In this document: positions 16,714 to 25,208 of the stretch, piece after piece
How the letters are laid out: each line of letters opens with the position of its first letter
Position numbering within the stretch: position 1 is the stretch's first letter
From: Cyanobacterium sp. T60_A2020_053
Lineage (GTDB): Bacteria; Cyanobacteriota; Cyanobacteriia; Cyanobacteriales; Cyanobacteriaceae
Reading direction: 5' to 3'
Length of the DNA: 64,000 nt
NCBI GenBank assembly: GCA_015272165.1
Contig: JACYMF010000088.1
Location: forward strand, 1 to 64,000
Translations under genes and position numbers: made by a program
Notes under the pieces: generated by a model
Told to the model about the DNA's origin: nothing
The model's database searches: none
Seen by the model: only the letters and a program-made list of their open reading frames with translations

Positions 16714-17655
16714 TTATTCTTCATTAGTAGTCAGTTGTAAAAATACATCCTCTAAAGAAGGTTTGAGGCGCTTCATTTCGTATATCTCTAAACCTTCATT
16801 CACCAACAAACGGGCAATATCCTTAGCGCTATCGTCATTATGGGTAAGTTGTATGGTCAATAATTGACGGTTTTCTTGATTCGTCAAGGGTTGCACATTG
16901 TGAGATTGAATATCTTTAATTTGGTCTAGTTGCGGTAAAAGATGGTTGATTTCTCCCACTAATTCGATTTCATAATGGCATTCACCCTGCAAATGTTGCA
17001 AAAGTTTTTCGGGGGTATCTGTGGCGACGATTTTCCCTTGATTAATAATAGTTACTAAGTCACAAGTCATACTAACTTCAGGCAAAATATGACTAGACAG
17101 AATAATGGTTCTTTCTCCTGCTAAACTTCTAATTAAACGGCGCACTTCAATGATTTGACGAGGGTCTAAACCTACCGTAGGTTCATCTAAGATAATAACA
17201 GGTGGATCATGGACAATGGCTTGGGCAATTCCTACCCTTTGACGATAACCTTTGGATAGCTTACGGATGATAACTTGGGCTTTATCCTCTATTTGGCAAC
17301 ACTCTAGGGCTTTTTGTACCTGTGACGGGCGCTGTTTTTTGGCTACTCCTTTGATTTTAGCTACAAACAACAAAAAATCTTTTACCGTCATTTCAGGGTA
17401 AAGGGGAGGATTTTCGGGTAGATAACCAATATTTTTTCTCACCGCCATGGGTTGACTATGCACTTCATAACCGGCGATGGTGGCTTTTCCTGCGGTGGCA
17501 GGAAGATAACCGCTTAAAATTCTCATGGTAGTGGTTTTTCCAGCACCGTTAGGTCCTAAAAACCCTAAAATTGTTCCTTTTTCCACTCGAAAAGAAACAT
17601 CTTTAATGGCTTGATTTGTGCCGTAATTTTTACTTAATCCTTCGACTTCAATCAT
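16714..17655 (-). CDS. ABC transporter ATP-binding protein (GldA/NatA-like)
   Basis: 313 residues. Walker A GPNGAGKTT (near residue 36), Q-loop YLPENPPLYPEMTV, signature KLSKGYRQRVGIAQ, and Walker B VIILDEPTVGLDP. The C-terminal 90 residues form the extra domain seen in ATPases paired with ABC-2 type exporters of the GldA/NosF group. The permease partner is not beside it on this strand, so the substrate is unknown. The small gene at 17684-18010 lies 28 bases upstream and is probably co-transcribed. Confidence 0.85.
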   Translation of the reverse strand: MIEVEGLSKNYGTNQAIKDVSFRVEKGTILGFLGPNGAGKTTTMRILSGYLPATAGKATIAGYEVHSQPMAVRKNIGYLPENPPLYPEMTVKDFLLFVAKIKGVAKKQRPSQVQKALECCQIEDKAQVIIRKLSKGYRQRVGIAQAIVHDPPVIILDEPTVGLDPRQIIEVRRLIRSLAGERTIILSSHILPEVSMTCDLVTIINQGKIVATDTPEKLLQHLQGECHYEIELVGEINHLLPQLDQIKDIQSHNVQPLTNQENRQLLTIQLTHNDDSAKDIARLLVNEGLEIYEMKRLKPSLEDVFLQLTTNEE

Positions 17656-17683
17656 GGTTAATATTACTGACTATATCAGGTTT

Positions 17684-18010
17684 TTATATTTCTTGAATTA
17701 AAGAAAAAATTTGTTGTAAACTTTGTAAATTTTGTAAAATGGTGTCGTGCGCTTTTTCTACTTCTTGAAAGTGAAGATTGTTAATTTCTTGATGATGACG
17801 ATGGTTAAGAATATTTTGGTCTAATTCATGTTCAATCTCATTATTAAGTAAATCAATTACACTTCTAATTTGAGGATCAGAATTAGAATTATCACCATCA
17901 GTAATACTGGTAATAATTTCTATTTTCAGCGCCCCTCCCAAAACCAGCGCCCGTGCCTGTTCAATTTCACCGGCGGTAATTAATGCTTTAACCTCGTCAA
18001 TTTTGCTCAT
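17684..18010 (-). CDS. Conserved hypothetical protein, helical
   Basis: 108 residues with no recognised domain. The first part (MSKIDEVKALITAGEIEQAR) and the C-terminal section (ELDQNILNHRHHQEINNLHF) look helical, and a poorly conserved Asp/Ser loop separates them. It is probably cytoplasmic. It lies between maf and the ABC ATPase on the same strand with 28-54 base gaps, so the three could form one transcript. No function can be given. Confidence 0.6.
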   Translation of the reverse strand: MSKIDEVKALITAGEIEQARALVLGGALKIEIITSITDGDNSNSDPQIRSVIDLLNNEIEHELDQNILNHRHHQEINNLHFQEVEKAHDTILQNLQSLQQIFSLIQEI

Positions 18011-18064
18011 AGAAATTTTAAAAAATTATATCCTCAAATAGCTTAACTCAAAGACAGGAAAAAA

Positions 18065-18679
18065 TTACCAAAAATCCGTGACCCGATAATTTAATTCTCC
18101 TAACATAGTGCGTAATAGGGGTAAACTCAAACCGATAACGTTGCTATGACAACCGATAATTTTATCTATTAAAAATCCTCCCCTTCCTTCTAAGGCGAAA
18201 CTTCCAGCACACTTCAACGGCTCACCAGTGGCTACATAAGCCTTAATTGTCTCATCGTCCACATTGGCAAAATATACTTCAGTAATACCACAACGAGTAA
18301 TTATTTGATTAGACTTAACCTCAATTAAAGCATGACCCGTATAAAGTTTGCCCACCTGAGAACTCATTTGGCGCCAACGCTGGATGGCATCGGCAGGAGT
18401 TTCTGGTTTGCCATAAATTTCGCCGTTTACCGCTAACACGGAATCACACCCTAAGATTAATCCTTCTCGATGATTTTTGGCAACGGTTTGGGCTTTATTT
18501 TGGGCTAAAGTATTAACCAAATTTTGCGGATTCAATAAATTAACCAGAGATTCATCATAGTTACTTACTTCCACGAGGGGATTAATCCCAATCATTTGTA
18601 ATAGTTTGAGGCGCGCTGGGGATGCTGAAGCTAAAATAAATTTGGTCATATTGAAAACTGTATTTTCCTTTACACTCAA
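18065..18679 (-). CDS. Maf-like nucleoside triphosphate pyrophosphatase
   Basis: 204 residues. Maf proteins hydrolyse non-canonical or pyrimidine nucleoside triphosphates to monophosphates. The signature [14 protein letters not shown] lies close to the start, followed by [17 protein letters not shown] and the loop [21 protein letters not shown]. An ATG ten codons in (MTKFILASA, about 18649) fits the family start better than the annotated one at 18679. Length from that start is about 194, normal for the family. Substrate class (Maf versus YhdE) cannot be told from sequence alone. Confidence 0.9.
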   Translation of the reverse strand: MSVKENTVFNMTKFILASASPARLKLLQMIGINPLVEVSNYDESLVNLLNPQNLVNTLAQNKAQTVAKNHREGLILGCDSVLAVNGEIYGKPETPADAIQRWRQMSSQVGKLYTGHALIEVKSNQIITRCGITEVYFANVDDETIKAYVATGEPLKCAGSFALEGRGGFLIDKIIGCHSNVIGLSLPLLRTMLGELNYRVTDFW

Positions 18680-18740
18680 GCCATAACGGCTTAAACTAAG
18701 TAATAAATGGTTTATTTTTATGGTAATTATTAATTAGTTT

Positions 18741-19064
18741 ATGAGTAAAGTTATCGAATTGCAAGATGCACAATTTACCACTGAGGTAATGGAATATCAG
18801 GATACAGTTCTAGCATACTTTTGGGCTTCTTGGTGTGGTCCATGTCGTTTAGTTTCCCCTTCCATTACTTGGATAGCTGACAACTATCAAGATCGTCTCA
18901 AAGTGGTAAAGTTAGAAATTGATGCTAGTCCTGAAAGTGTTGCAAATTGTCAGGTTGAGGGAGTTCCAGCTTTAAGAGTATTTCGCAACGGAGAAATTAT
19001 TGCTAGTTTGGAGGGCGCTGTCGGCAAACAAAAATTACAAGAATTTGTCGAAGCGGTTATTTAA
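18741..19064 (+). CDS. trxA: Thioredoxin
   Basis: 107 residues with the thioredoxin fold and the active site WCGPC at residues 31-35, followed by the cis-Pro in VEGVPALRVF. It reduces protein disulfides in the cytoplasm, and in cyanobacteria links ferredoxin or NADPH reducing power to enzyme regulation. The active-site context FWASWCGPCRLVSPS resembles the m/x-type group; the exact subtype is not assigned. Transcribed divergently from maf, with a hairpin terminator behind it. Confidence 0.92.
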   Translation: MSKVIELQDAQFTTEVMEYQDTVLAYFWASWCGPCRLVSPSITWIADNYQDRLKVVKLEIDASPESVANCQVEGVPALRVFRNGEIIASLEGAVGKQKLQEFVEAVI

Positions 19065-19082
19065 AATTGTATTCATAATGAG

Positions 19083-19135
19083 TAATTGGGGGTAAGAAAT
19101 CAAACCCAAAAATTTCACTCTAATTCCCCCAATTA
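19083..19135 (+). terminator. Inverted repeat behind trxA
   Basis: TAATTGGGGG (19083-19092) pairs with CCCCCAATTA (19126-19135) across a 33-base loop. It lies 19 bases after the trxA stop. It lacks a long T run, so it may act as a weak terminator or mRNA-stabilising hairpin. Confidence 0.5.
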
Positions 19136-19148
19136 TGCTAAAAATTAA

Positions 19149-19955
19149 GTGCTGACCAAACTAATGAATATCACAACTGCAGAAACAAAAGTTTGTTTTA
19201 CCCATAAAAATATATCCTTAATTCAAGGTAGTAGTCTTGACGAAAATTTATTTTCTGAAGAATTTATCGATTTAATCGTTACTTCCCCTCCCTATAACGT
19301 TGGCATCGAATACAATTCCAACAATGATGAATTATCCTATCAAGATTACTTAGAATTTTCTGAAAAATGGATGTCGAATTGCTATCGATGGAGTCATCCA
19401 GAAGCAAGATTTTTGCTTAATATACCACTAGACAAAAATAAAGGCGGACATCGTAGTGTTGGTGCAGACTTAACGACTATAGCTCAAAAAGTGGGTTGGT
19501 TATACCACTCTACTATTATTTGGAATGAAGGAAATATATCACGAAGAACCGCTTGGGGATCGTGGCAATCGGCCTCCGCACCTTATGTAATAGCACCTGT
19601 TGAATTAATTGTAGTTTTATATAAAAATAAATGGAAAAAAACAAAAGGTACAAAAAAAAGTGATATTAGCAAAGAAGAATTTATGCAATGGACTAATGGA
19701 TTATGGGTTTTCAATGGCGAAAGTAAAAAAAGGATTGGACATCCAGCGCCCTTCCCCAAACAATTACCCTATCGTGCCATAAAATTATTTAGTTATCAAG
19801 ATGATCTAGTTTTTGACCCTTTTACCGGTAGTGGCACAACGTTAATTGTTGCAGAAAATACCAAAAGGAAAAGCGTTGGAGTAGAAATAGATACTCATTA
19901 CTATGAGTTAGCCAAAGAAAGAATTTTAAGAGAAGTCGGTTCATTGCCAATATAA
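19149..19955 (+). CDS. Site-specific DNA methyltransferase, N4-cytosine type
   Basis: 268 residues from a GTG start; an ATG at 19164 is a good alternative. Catalytic motif VTSPPYNVGIEYN (near residue 47) is the S-P-P-Y form typical of N4-cytosine enzymes. The motif I segment LVFDPFTGSGTTLIVAEN lies near residue 225, after the catalytic motif, giving the beta-class order. The HNH nuclease gene starts 12 bases behind, so the pair looks like a type II restriction-modification system. One GGGCGCT motif lies within the gene. The recognition site is unknown. Confidence 0.88.
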   Translation: MLTKLMNITTAETKVCFTHKNISLIQGSSLDENLFSEEFIDLIVTSPPYNVGIEYNSNNDELSYQDYLEFSEKWMSNCYRWSHPEARFLLNIPLDKNKGGHRSVGADLTTIAQKVGWLYHSTIIWNEGNISRRTAWGSWQSASAPYVIAPVELIVVLYKNKWKKTKGTKKSDISKEEFMQWTNGLWVFNGESKKRIGHPAPFPKQLPYRAIKLFSYQDDLVFDPFTGSGTTLIVAENTKRKSVGVEIDTHYYELAKERILREVGSLPI

Positions 19956-19967
19956 CAATATTAAATT

Positions 19968-20549
19968 ATGTCCAAAGATACACAAGCTGATATTGTCATG
20001 GAATATTTTACCAATCATCCTCAAAAAGATATTCCTCATCCCGAAGTGGTTGATTGGGCAGTTCAACAATACGAAAAAAGAACCGGCAAAAAATTTAGAG
20101 ACCCAGATCGCCAAATCAGAAAATTTCATCAAGAAGGGTTATTAATCAAGGTCAAAAAAGGTGTTTATCGTTATGATCCTGATCTCGTCAAAATAAGAGA
20201 ATTAGAAGATTTTAGCGAATCGCAAAAACAGGCAATTTTGCAGAGAGACAATTATCGCTGTGTCATTTGTGGTAAAGGTAAAAATGAAGGAATAGAGTTG
20301 CACGTTGATCATATTAAACCAAAAGATAACGGCGGAAGAGCTACCATCGAAAATGGTCAAACTTTGTGTTCAGTACATAACTTTAGAAAGAAAAATTATC
20401 AGCAAACAGAAACAGGGAAAAAAATGTTTATACGATTATACGATCTTGCTCAATCTATTGAAGACAGAGAAACCATGAATTTTTGTGAGGAAATTCTCGA
20501 AGTCTTTGAGAAAAATAATATTAATGGTCATATAGAATGGAAGAAATGA
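19968..20549 (+). CDS. HNH endonuclease, likely restriction enzyme
   Basis: 193 residues. The C-terminal half carries an HNH fold: zinc-binding CVICGKG, then LHVDHIKPKDNGG and NGQTLCSVHNFRKKN, which supplies the two further zinc cysteine/histidine ligands and the HNH catalytic residues. The N-terminal 85 residues look like a winged-helix DNA-binding part (IRKFHQEGLLIKVKKGVYRY). It directly follows the m4C methyltransferase, so it most likely cuts the site that the methylase protects. No control (C) protein gene is present. Confidence 0.82.
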   Translation: MSKDTQADIVMEYFTNHPQKDIPHPEVVDWAVQQYEKRTGKKFRDPDRQIRKFHQEGLLIKVKKGVYRYDPDLVKIRELEDFSESQKQAILQRDNYRCVICGKGKNEGIELHVDHIKPKDNGGRATIENGQTLCSVHNFRKKNYQQTETGKKMFIRLYDLAQSIEDRETMNFCEEILEVFEKNNINGHIEWKK

Positions 20550-20677
20550 TAAAATTTTTAAGTAAATAATACTAATTTCCAGTTTTTGCATAAATCAATG
20601 CAAAAATTAAGATTGTATAAGTTATTGACTTTAAAAATTTCTGTTGCCTTTTCGCTTTTTCAACACTAAAATGAATT

Positions 20678-20926
20678 ATGAAACATCAAGAGTTATTTAA
20701 AAGAATATCCATAAATCCTCAATTTTGTTTTGGAAAACCGTGCATTAAAGGACATCGTATTTGGGTTTCTTTGATTTTAGATTTTTTAGCAACCGGGATG
20801 ACTGTTAATGACATATTGCTGGAATATCCCCAATTAGAATTAGAGGATATAATGGCTTGTTTGGCTTATGGTGCAGAAATGGCGAGAGAAAGATATGTAG
20901 AAATTGAATTTGATTCTGTGGCATGA
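20678..20926 (+). CDS. DUF433 antitoxin
   Basis: 82 residues with the DUF433 pattern RISINPQFCFGKPCIKGHRI followed by a helix-turn-helix (TVNDILLEYPQLELEDIMAC). DUF433 proteins are VapB-like antitoxins found beside DUF5615 nucleases. The stop overlaps the next start by four bases (ATGA), giving translational coupling. Complete in length. Together with the restriction pair in front it makes a small defence pocket between trxA and an aminotransferase. Confidence 0.85.
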   Translation: MKHQELFKRISINPQFCFGKPCIKGHRIWVSLILDFLATGMTVNDILLEYPQLELEDIMACLAYGAEMARERYVEIEFDSVA

Positions 20927-21291
20927 AATTTAAATTAGATGAAAATATCGGCACAAGAGGGCGACAGTTATTTATCAGGGCTGGTTTAGATGTGGCTACA
21001 GTAGTAGAACAAAATTTAGCTGGTAGTGATGATGATACTTTAATTGATATTTGTCGTCAGGAAGAAAGATGTATTGTAACTTTGGATTTAGATTTTAGTA
21101 ATCCGATTCGTTATCAACCTTCAAAATATTGTGGAATAGCAGTTTTGAGACTGCCAAAACAAACAAGTCATCAAGATTTATTAGATGCCATTTCAACTTT
21201 GATTCAAGCCTTAAATAACAATGTTATTATTGGTAAATTATGGATTATTCAAAAAGGTAAATTGCGTATCTATCAAGAAGATGATTATTGA
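20923..21291 (+). CDS. DUF5615 PIN-like toxin
   Basis: 122 residues of the DUF5615/Mut7-C PIN-like family: KFKLDENIGTRGRQLFIRAG at the start with the acidic Asp-Glu pair, TLIDICRQEERCIVTLDLDF in the middle with the second acidic cluster, and GIAVLRLPKQ. PIN-fold nucleases of this kind act on RNA and are held by the DUF433 partner encoded directly upstream. All acidic residues expected for metal binding are visible, so it is likely active. Confidence 0.85.
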   Translation: MKFKLDENIGTRGRQLFIRAGLDVATVVEQNLAGSDDDTLIDICRQEERCIVTLDLDFSNPIRYQPSKYCGIAVLRLPKQTSHQDLLDAISTLIQALNNNVIIGKLWIIQKGKLRIYQEDDY

Positions 21292-21401
21292 CTTCTTCAA
21301 GAAATAATATTCTGTTACAATATTTCGGGCTTTTAGCTCGATTTTTAGAGAGAAGGTCTAATTAACATAATTTTAAAATACTATAAAATTAACTACAATT
21401 A

Positions 21402-22574
21402 ATGCAATTATCAAACCGTATTAAACCTTTACAAAGTAATGTTTTTGCTGATATGGATCGCGCTAAAAGTGAAGGGATTAAGCAAGGAAAAACCTTAATT
21501 GACTTGTCATTAGGTTCGGCAGATTTACCTACGCCCCCTCATATTCTTAAAACCATAGCAGAAAGTTTAGAAAACAGCGCCCTCCACGGCTACTTATTAC
21601 ATCGGGGTACAAAAGAATTTCGAGAAACCGTAGCGCAATGGTATGAGCAAAGATTTGCCATCCCCGTGGATGCAGAAACGGAGGTTTTACCCCTCATTGG
21701 CTCACAAGAAGGCACGGCGCACCTCCCCCTAGCAGTATTGAATCAAGGAGATTACGCGCTGGTTTTAGACCCCGGTTATCCTTCCCACATTGGGGGAGTG
21801 TATCTAGCAGGAGGGCAAATTTACCCTATGGCATTGAGAGAAGAAAATAATTTTTTACCACAGTTTGAGGAGATTCCTAAATCTATCTTAACTCAGGCAA
21901 AAATGATGATTCTTAGCTATCCTCACAATCCAACCAGCGCCCTCGCTCCTCAACATTTCTGGGAAAAAGCAGTTAAATTTTGTATTGATAATAATTTAAT
22001 CTTGGTTCATGATTTTCCTTATATGGATATTGTTTTTAAAGATAATAAACCATTTTCTGTATTTCAATTTGATAAAGAAAAACAAATTTCTATAGAATTT
22101 TATACTTTTTCTAAATCTTATAATATGGGAGGATTTAGATTAGGTTTTGCCATAGGGAATCAAGAATTAATTCAAGCATTAAAGCAAGTTAAATCAGTGA
22201 TTGATTTTAACCAATATAAAGGAATTTTACAAGCGGGAATGGTAGCTTTAACCTCATCTCAAGAATGTGTAAAAAATACAGTAAATATTTATCAAGAAAG
22301 ACGAGATTTTATGGTTAATGCGTTAAATAACATTGGTTGGCAAGTCAATTCACCCCAAGCTACCCTTTATTTATGGTTAAAATTACCGCCCCATGGTCAA
22401 CAAAATTCTATGCAATTTTGCGTTGATTTGGTACAACAGACGGGAGTGGCATTGTCGCCGGGCGCTGGTTTTGGCACACAAGGGGAAGGTTATGTACGCC
22501 TTGCCTTGGTGCAAGATTTAGCCACTTTGCAAGAAGCTGTTAATCGCATTCAAGGTTTTATTAGCAAGGTGTAA
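21402..22574 (+). CDS. PLP-dependent aminotransferase, class I/II
   Basis: 390 residues, fold type I. The lysine that binds pyridoxal phosphate lies in YTFSKSYNMGGFRLGFAIG (near residue 237), the Asn/Asp pair in YPHNPTSA and VHDFPYMDI. The family is closest to diaminopimelate aminotransferase/DapC-like or AlaC-like enzymes by its start (IKPLQSNVFADMDRAKSEGI) and the GLPTPPHI-like LPTPPHILK motif, so an amino-acid biosynthetic role is likely; substrate not certain. Four GGGCGCT motifs are in or at the gene. No obvious operon partner. Confidence 0.85.
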   Translation: MQLSNRIKPLQSNVFADMDRAKSEGIKQGKTLIDLSLGSADLPTPPHILKTIAESLENSALHGYLLHRGTKEFRETVAQWYEQRFAIPVDAETEVLPLIGSQEGTAHLPLAVLNQGDYALVLDPGYPSHIGGVYLAGGQIYPMALREENNFLPQFEEIPKSILTQAKMMILSYPHNPTSALAPQHFWEKAVKFCIDNNLILVHDFPYMDIVFKDNKPFSVFQFDKEKQISIEFYTFSKSYNMGGFRLGFAIGNQELIQALKQVKSVIDFNQYKGILQAGMVALTSSQECVKNTVNIYQERRDFMVNALNNIGWQVNSPQATLYLWLKLPPHGQQNSMQFCVDLVQQTGVALSPGAGFGTQGEGYVRLALVQDLATLQEAVNRIQGFISKV

Positions 22575-22652
22575 AAGGGCAAATTGATAATTGACAATGG
22601 ATAATGGATAATTAATTCTTCACCCAGCTATTAATTCATAATTCATAATTTA
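22575..22652. repeat. AATTGAC/AATGGAT heptamer repeat
   Basis: Seven-base units AATTGAC, AATGGAT and AATTCAT run from about 22583 to 22650. They separate the convergent aminotransferase and coiled-coil genes. Confidence 0.65.
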
Positions 22653-23123
22653 TTAAAAAGTATTGCCGTATTCTTCTAAAAAAGCAATAACGTTAATTAA
22701 CTCTTGTCGGTTGGCTTCATTGGGTTCGAGTTGATAGCGGATTTGCGCAAGACGGCATCTAGTTTCAATTCTAATTCGGCGAGACGCACGTTCTCGGCTT
22801 TCAAGCTCTCGATTTCTGTCTGCTGCCTCTTGAGCCACTCTTCGTGACTCTTCTTCAACTCTTCGTTGCTTTTCCTCAACTCGGCGTTGTACTTCTTGAG
22901 CCAAGCGATTTGTTTCTCGGTTTCTACGGTACCACTCAACGCCGAAATTAGCCATTGTAGCCACGATGGCTGCCACAGTGAATCGGTTGCTCCAGATTCT
23001 TGGTTCTGTGATAATGCCGAGGATTTGGAAGTCGGTTTGGTCATAAAATCTTAAAAATGCGATGGTTATTAGTAAAACTGTTACCAATGTCGATGGTAAC
23101 AATGATAAAAAATTAATCCACAT
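22653..23123 (-). CDS. Membrane-anchored coiled-coil protein
   Basis: 156 residues. Two hydrophobic segments (LLPSTLVTVLLITIAFL and FTVAAIVATMANFG) are followed by a long, strongly charged helix of Arg/Glu heptads (AQEVQRRVEEKQRRVEEESR) and a C-terminal domain ending LINVIAFLEEYGN. Unknown function; small proteins of this shape occur in cyanobacteria. A 115-codon ORF in another frame of the same strand (22697-23044) also reads as a coiled coil; I prefer this frame for its natural start and membrane segments. The locus is visibly richer in G+C than its surroundings. Confidence 0.6.
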   Translation of the reverse strand: MWINFLSLLPSTLVTVLLITIAFLRFYDQTDFQILGIITEPRIWSNRFTVAAIVATMANFGVEWYRRNRETNRLAQEVQRRVEEKQRRVEEESRRVAQEAADRNRELESRERASRRIRIETRCRLAQIRYQLEPNEANRQELINVIAFLEEYGNTF

Positions 23124-23390
23124 TCACAAAGGTATATTTTCCTTGATTATAGCAATTTTGCACTGAGTGGAGGGCGCTGTCAATTTTGGTTACAAATAAG
23201 GGAGAGTCAGATTTTAACCATGATTTTCAAAATGTTCTAATTCTTGCCTTTTTTTCTTTGCCATAAAGAAATATTAAGGACTATAGAAAGGTTAAATTTG
23301 TTTTGATTACACTAAATTGTACACAGTAAAAATATTATCTTAACCGTGGAATGATTAATTTCATCTCAAAACAGAAAAAGAGTAATTATT

Positions 23391-24617
23391 ATGAGTAAAA
23401 ATAAATCTTGGCAAGTGTTAATAATTGGGGGGGGCGCTGCTGGTATTACCGTAGCATCTCAACTTAAAAATAAATATGATAACCTCAATATAGGAATTAT
23501 TGAACCATCAGAAAACCATTACTATCAACCAGCATGGTCATTAGTTGGTGGTGGTGAGTATCAATTTGAAGATACCGTAAAACATGAACAAAATTTGATC
23601 CCTCGTGGTGTTACTTGGATCAAGGATTTTGCTACAAATATTGATCCCGAACAAAATCAAGTTACCGTTAAAAGTGGTACAGTGCATCAATATGATTATT
23701 TGGTAGTATGCCCCGGCATTATCATTGATTGGGATAAAATTACAGGATTTAAAGAAGCCATCGGCAAAAATGACGTTACCTCCAACTACGTTAAAGAATT
23801 TGTCTCTTATACATGGGAAAGTCTGCAAAACTTCAAAGGTGGTACGGCTATATTTACATTTCCTGCTGGAGCGATTAAATGTCCCGGCGCCCCCCAAAAA
23901 ATCATGTACATGGCTGATGAGTATTTTCGTAAACAGGGCATTAGGGAAAAAACCACCATTATTTATGCCAATGCTGGAGCGAAAATGTTTGGTGTGCCTA
24001 CCTATTGCAAACCCTTAGAAGAAATTGTCGAGCGTAAAGGTATTGACGTAAAATACGGTTATAATTTGATCGAATTGAAACCTGACACCAAAGAAGCGGT
24101 GTTTGCAGTCAATGGTGGAGAAAATGTTACCATCAAATATGACATGATTCATGTGTCACCCGGCATGAAACCCTTTGATTTTATCAAAGATAGTCCTATC
24201 AGTAATGAGCAAGGTTGGGTAAATGTCGATCAATACACTTGCCAACATCCCCACTATAAAAACGTTTTTGGTTTAGGTGATGCTTCTTCTTTACCCACAT
24301 CAAAAACTGCAGCCGCCATTCGCAAAGAAGCGCCCACCGTCGTCGCCAATATAGGGGCGCTGATGGCTCAACAGCAACCCCAAGAGAGATATAATGGTTA
24401 TGCTTGTTGTCCATTGATTACGGGTTATGGCAAGGTAATTATGGCAGAATTTGACTATGATAAGCAACCCATGCCCAGTTTTCCTCTTGATCCTACCAAA
24501 GAAAGGGCTAGTATGTGGTTTGTGAAAAAGTATGTATTACCTTGGCTATATTGGAATCGGATGTTAAAAGGGAAGCCTTTAGAAGCCGATAGTTGGCGCT
24601 TTTTGTTACCAAGATAA
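23391..24617 (+). CDS. sqr: Sulfide:quinone oxidoreductase, type II-like
   Basis: 408 residues of the FAD-dependent disulfide reductase superfamily. FAD-binding GGGAAGITVASQ lies near the start and GDASSLPTSKTAAA near residue 300. Redox cysteines lie at AIKCPGAPQ (near 164) and YACCPLITGYG (near 340). The segment EPSENHYYQPAWSLVGGG is characteristic of type II SQR, related to the mitochondrial enzyme. It oxidises sulfide at the membrane and passes electrons to quinone; the C-terminal WFVKKYVLPWLYWNRM helix is the expected membrane anchor. Stands alone, so its role may be sulfide detoxification. Confidence 0.92.
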   Translation: MSKNKSWQVLIIGGGAAGITVASQLKNKYDNLNIGIIEPSENHYYQPAWSLVGGGEYQFEDTVKHEQNLIPRGVTWIKDFATNIDPEQNQVTVKSGTVHQYDYLVVCPGIIIDWDKITGFKEAIGKNDVTSNYVKEFVSYTWESLQNFKGGTAIFTFPAGAIKCPGAPQKIMYMADEYFRKQGIREKTTIIYANAGAKMFGVPTYCKPLEEIVERKGIDVKYGYNLIELKPDTKEAVFAVNGGENVTIKYDMIHVSPGMKPFDFIKDSPISNEQGWVNVDQYTCQHPHYKNVFGLGDASSLPTSKTAAAIRKEAPTVVANIGALMAQQQPQERYNGYACCPLITGYGKVIMAEFDYDKQPMPSFPLDPTKERASMWFVKKYVLPWLYWNRMLKGKPLEADSWRFLLPR

Positions 24618-24698
24618 AAAAAGTCTTGTAAATGAAGCGCCCTTCACCTCAGTAATACCTTTACTGAATTAGCTGAAAATAGTTAAATGGGTGATGGT

Positions 24699-24836
24699 AT
24701 GAAAGTTCCTGATATTATCATCCTTGACGATGCTTTAGGAGATAATAGTTTAACGGTGATGGGCTCTGGATTGAAAATTAATAAAAAATTAAGTCTAATA
24801 ATTCATTCTAATCAAGTAGAGGTTTCCCACTCATAG
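24699..24836 (+). pseudogene. Possible relic of a repeat-containing surface protein
   Basis: A 45-codon frame with PDIIILDDALGDNSLTVMGS, resembling the DDALGxNxLxLxG segment of cadherin-like repeats in large cyanobacterial surface proteins. It ends at a stop after LIIHSNQVEVSHS. The following bases (24850-24935) still read YRIELGDNFIELLGVADF in another frame. Both pieces look like debris of one gene. Low confidence. Confidence 0.3.
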
Positions 24837-24925
24837 CTTTAAAAACCAATACAGGATAGAATTAGGTGACAATTTTATTGAACTTTTAGGGGTTGCTGAC
24901 TTTGAGTATGATTCATATTTAGAGT

Positions 24926-25090
24926 TTGCTGAATAACTCAGAAACCTAATTAAACAAATACTTTAAGCATAATTTACTTTAAAAAAAGTGCAAAAAATAA
25001 CGTTTTTTCTTCAAAAATACTGTATTTCTTAGTTATGAATCAAAAATAATTGATACAAATGAGCAGTTTATGAAAAATAAATTATTAACA
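24926..25090 (+). repeat. Solitary insertion-sequence-like end, copy A
   Basis: Begins AGTTTGCTGAATAACTC and continues through TTAAGCATAATTTACTTT to GATACAAATGAGCAGTTTATG. The same order of blocks occurs at 49940-50112 and, reversed, at about 36700-36830. No transposase is linked to any copy. The gap 24618-25208 otherwise contains only the relic at 24699 and short repeats. Confidence 0.55.
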
Positions 25091-25208
25091 ACCCTAGCGC
25101 CCACCCCCTTATGCAGGGCTTTTAATATCTCCCCATTAAGTTACTTCTCCATCAAAGCCGAATAGTATTGTAAACTGTTGAGTGTTAATTATTGATGACT
25201 GAATCTGG

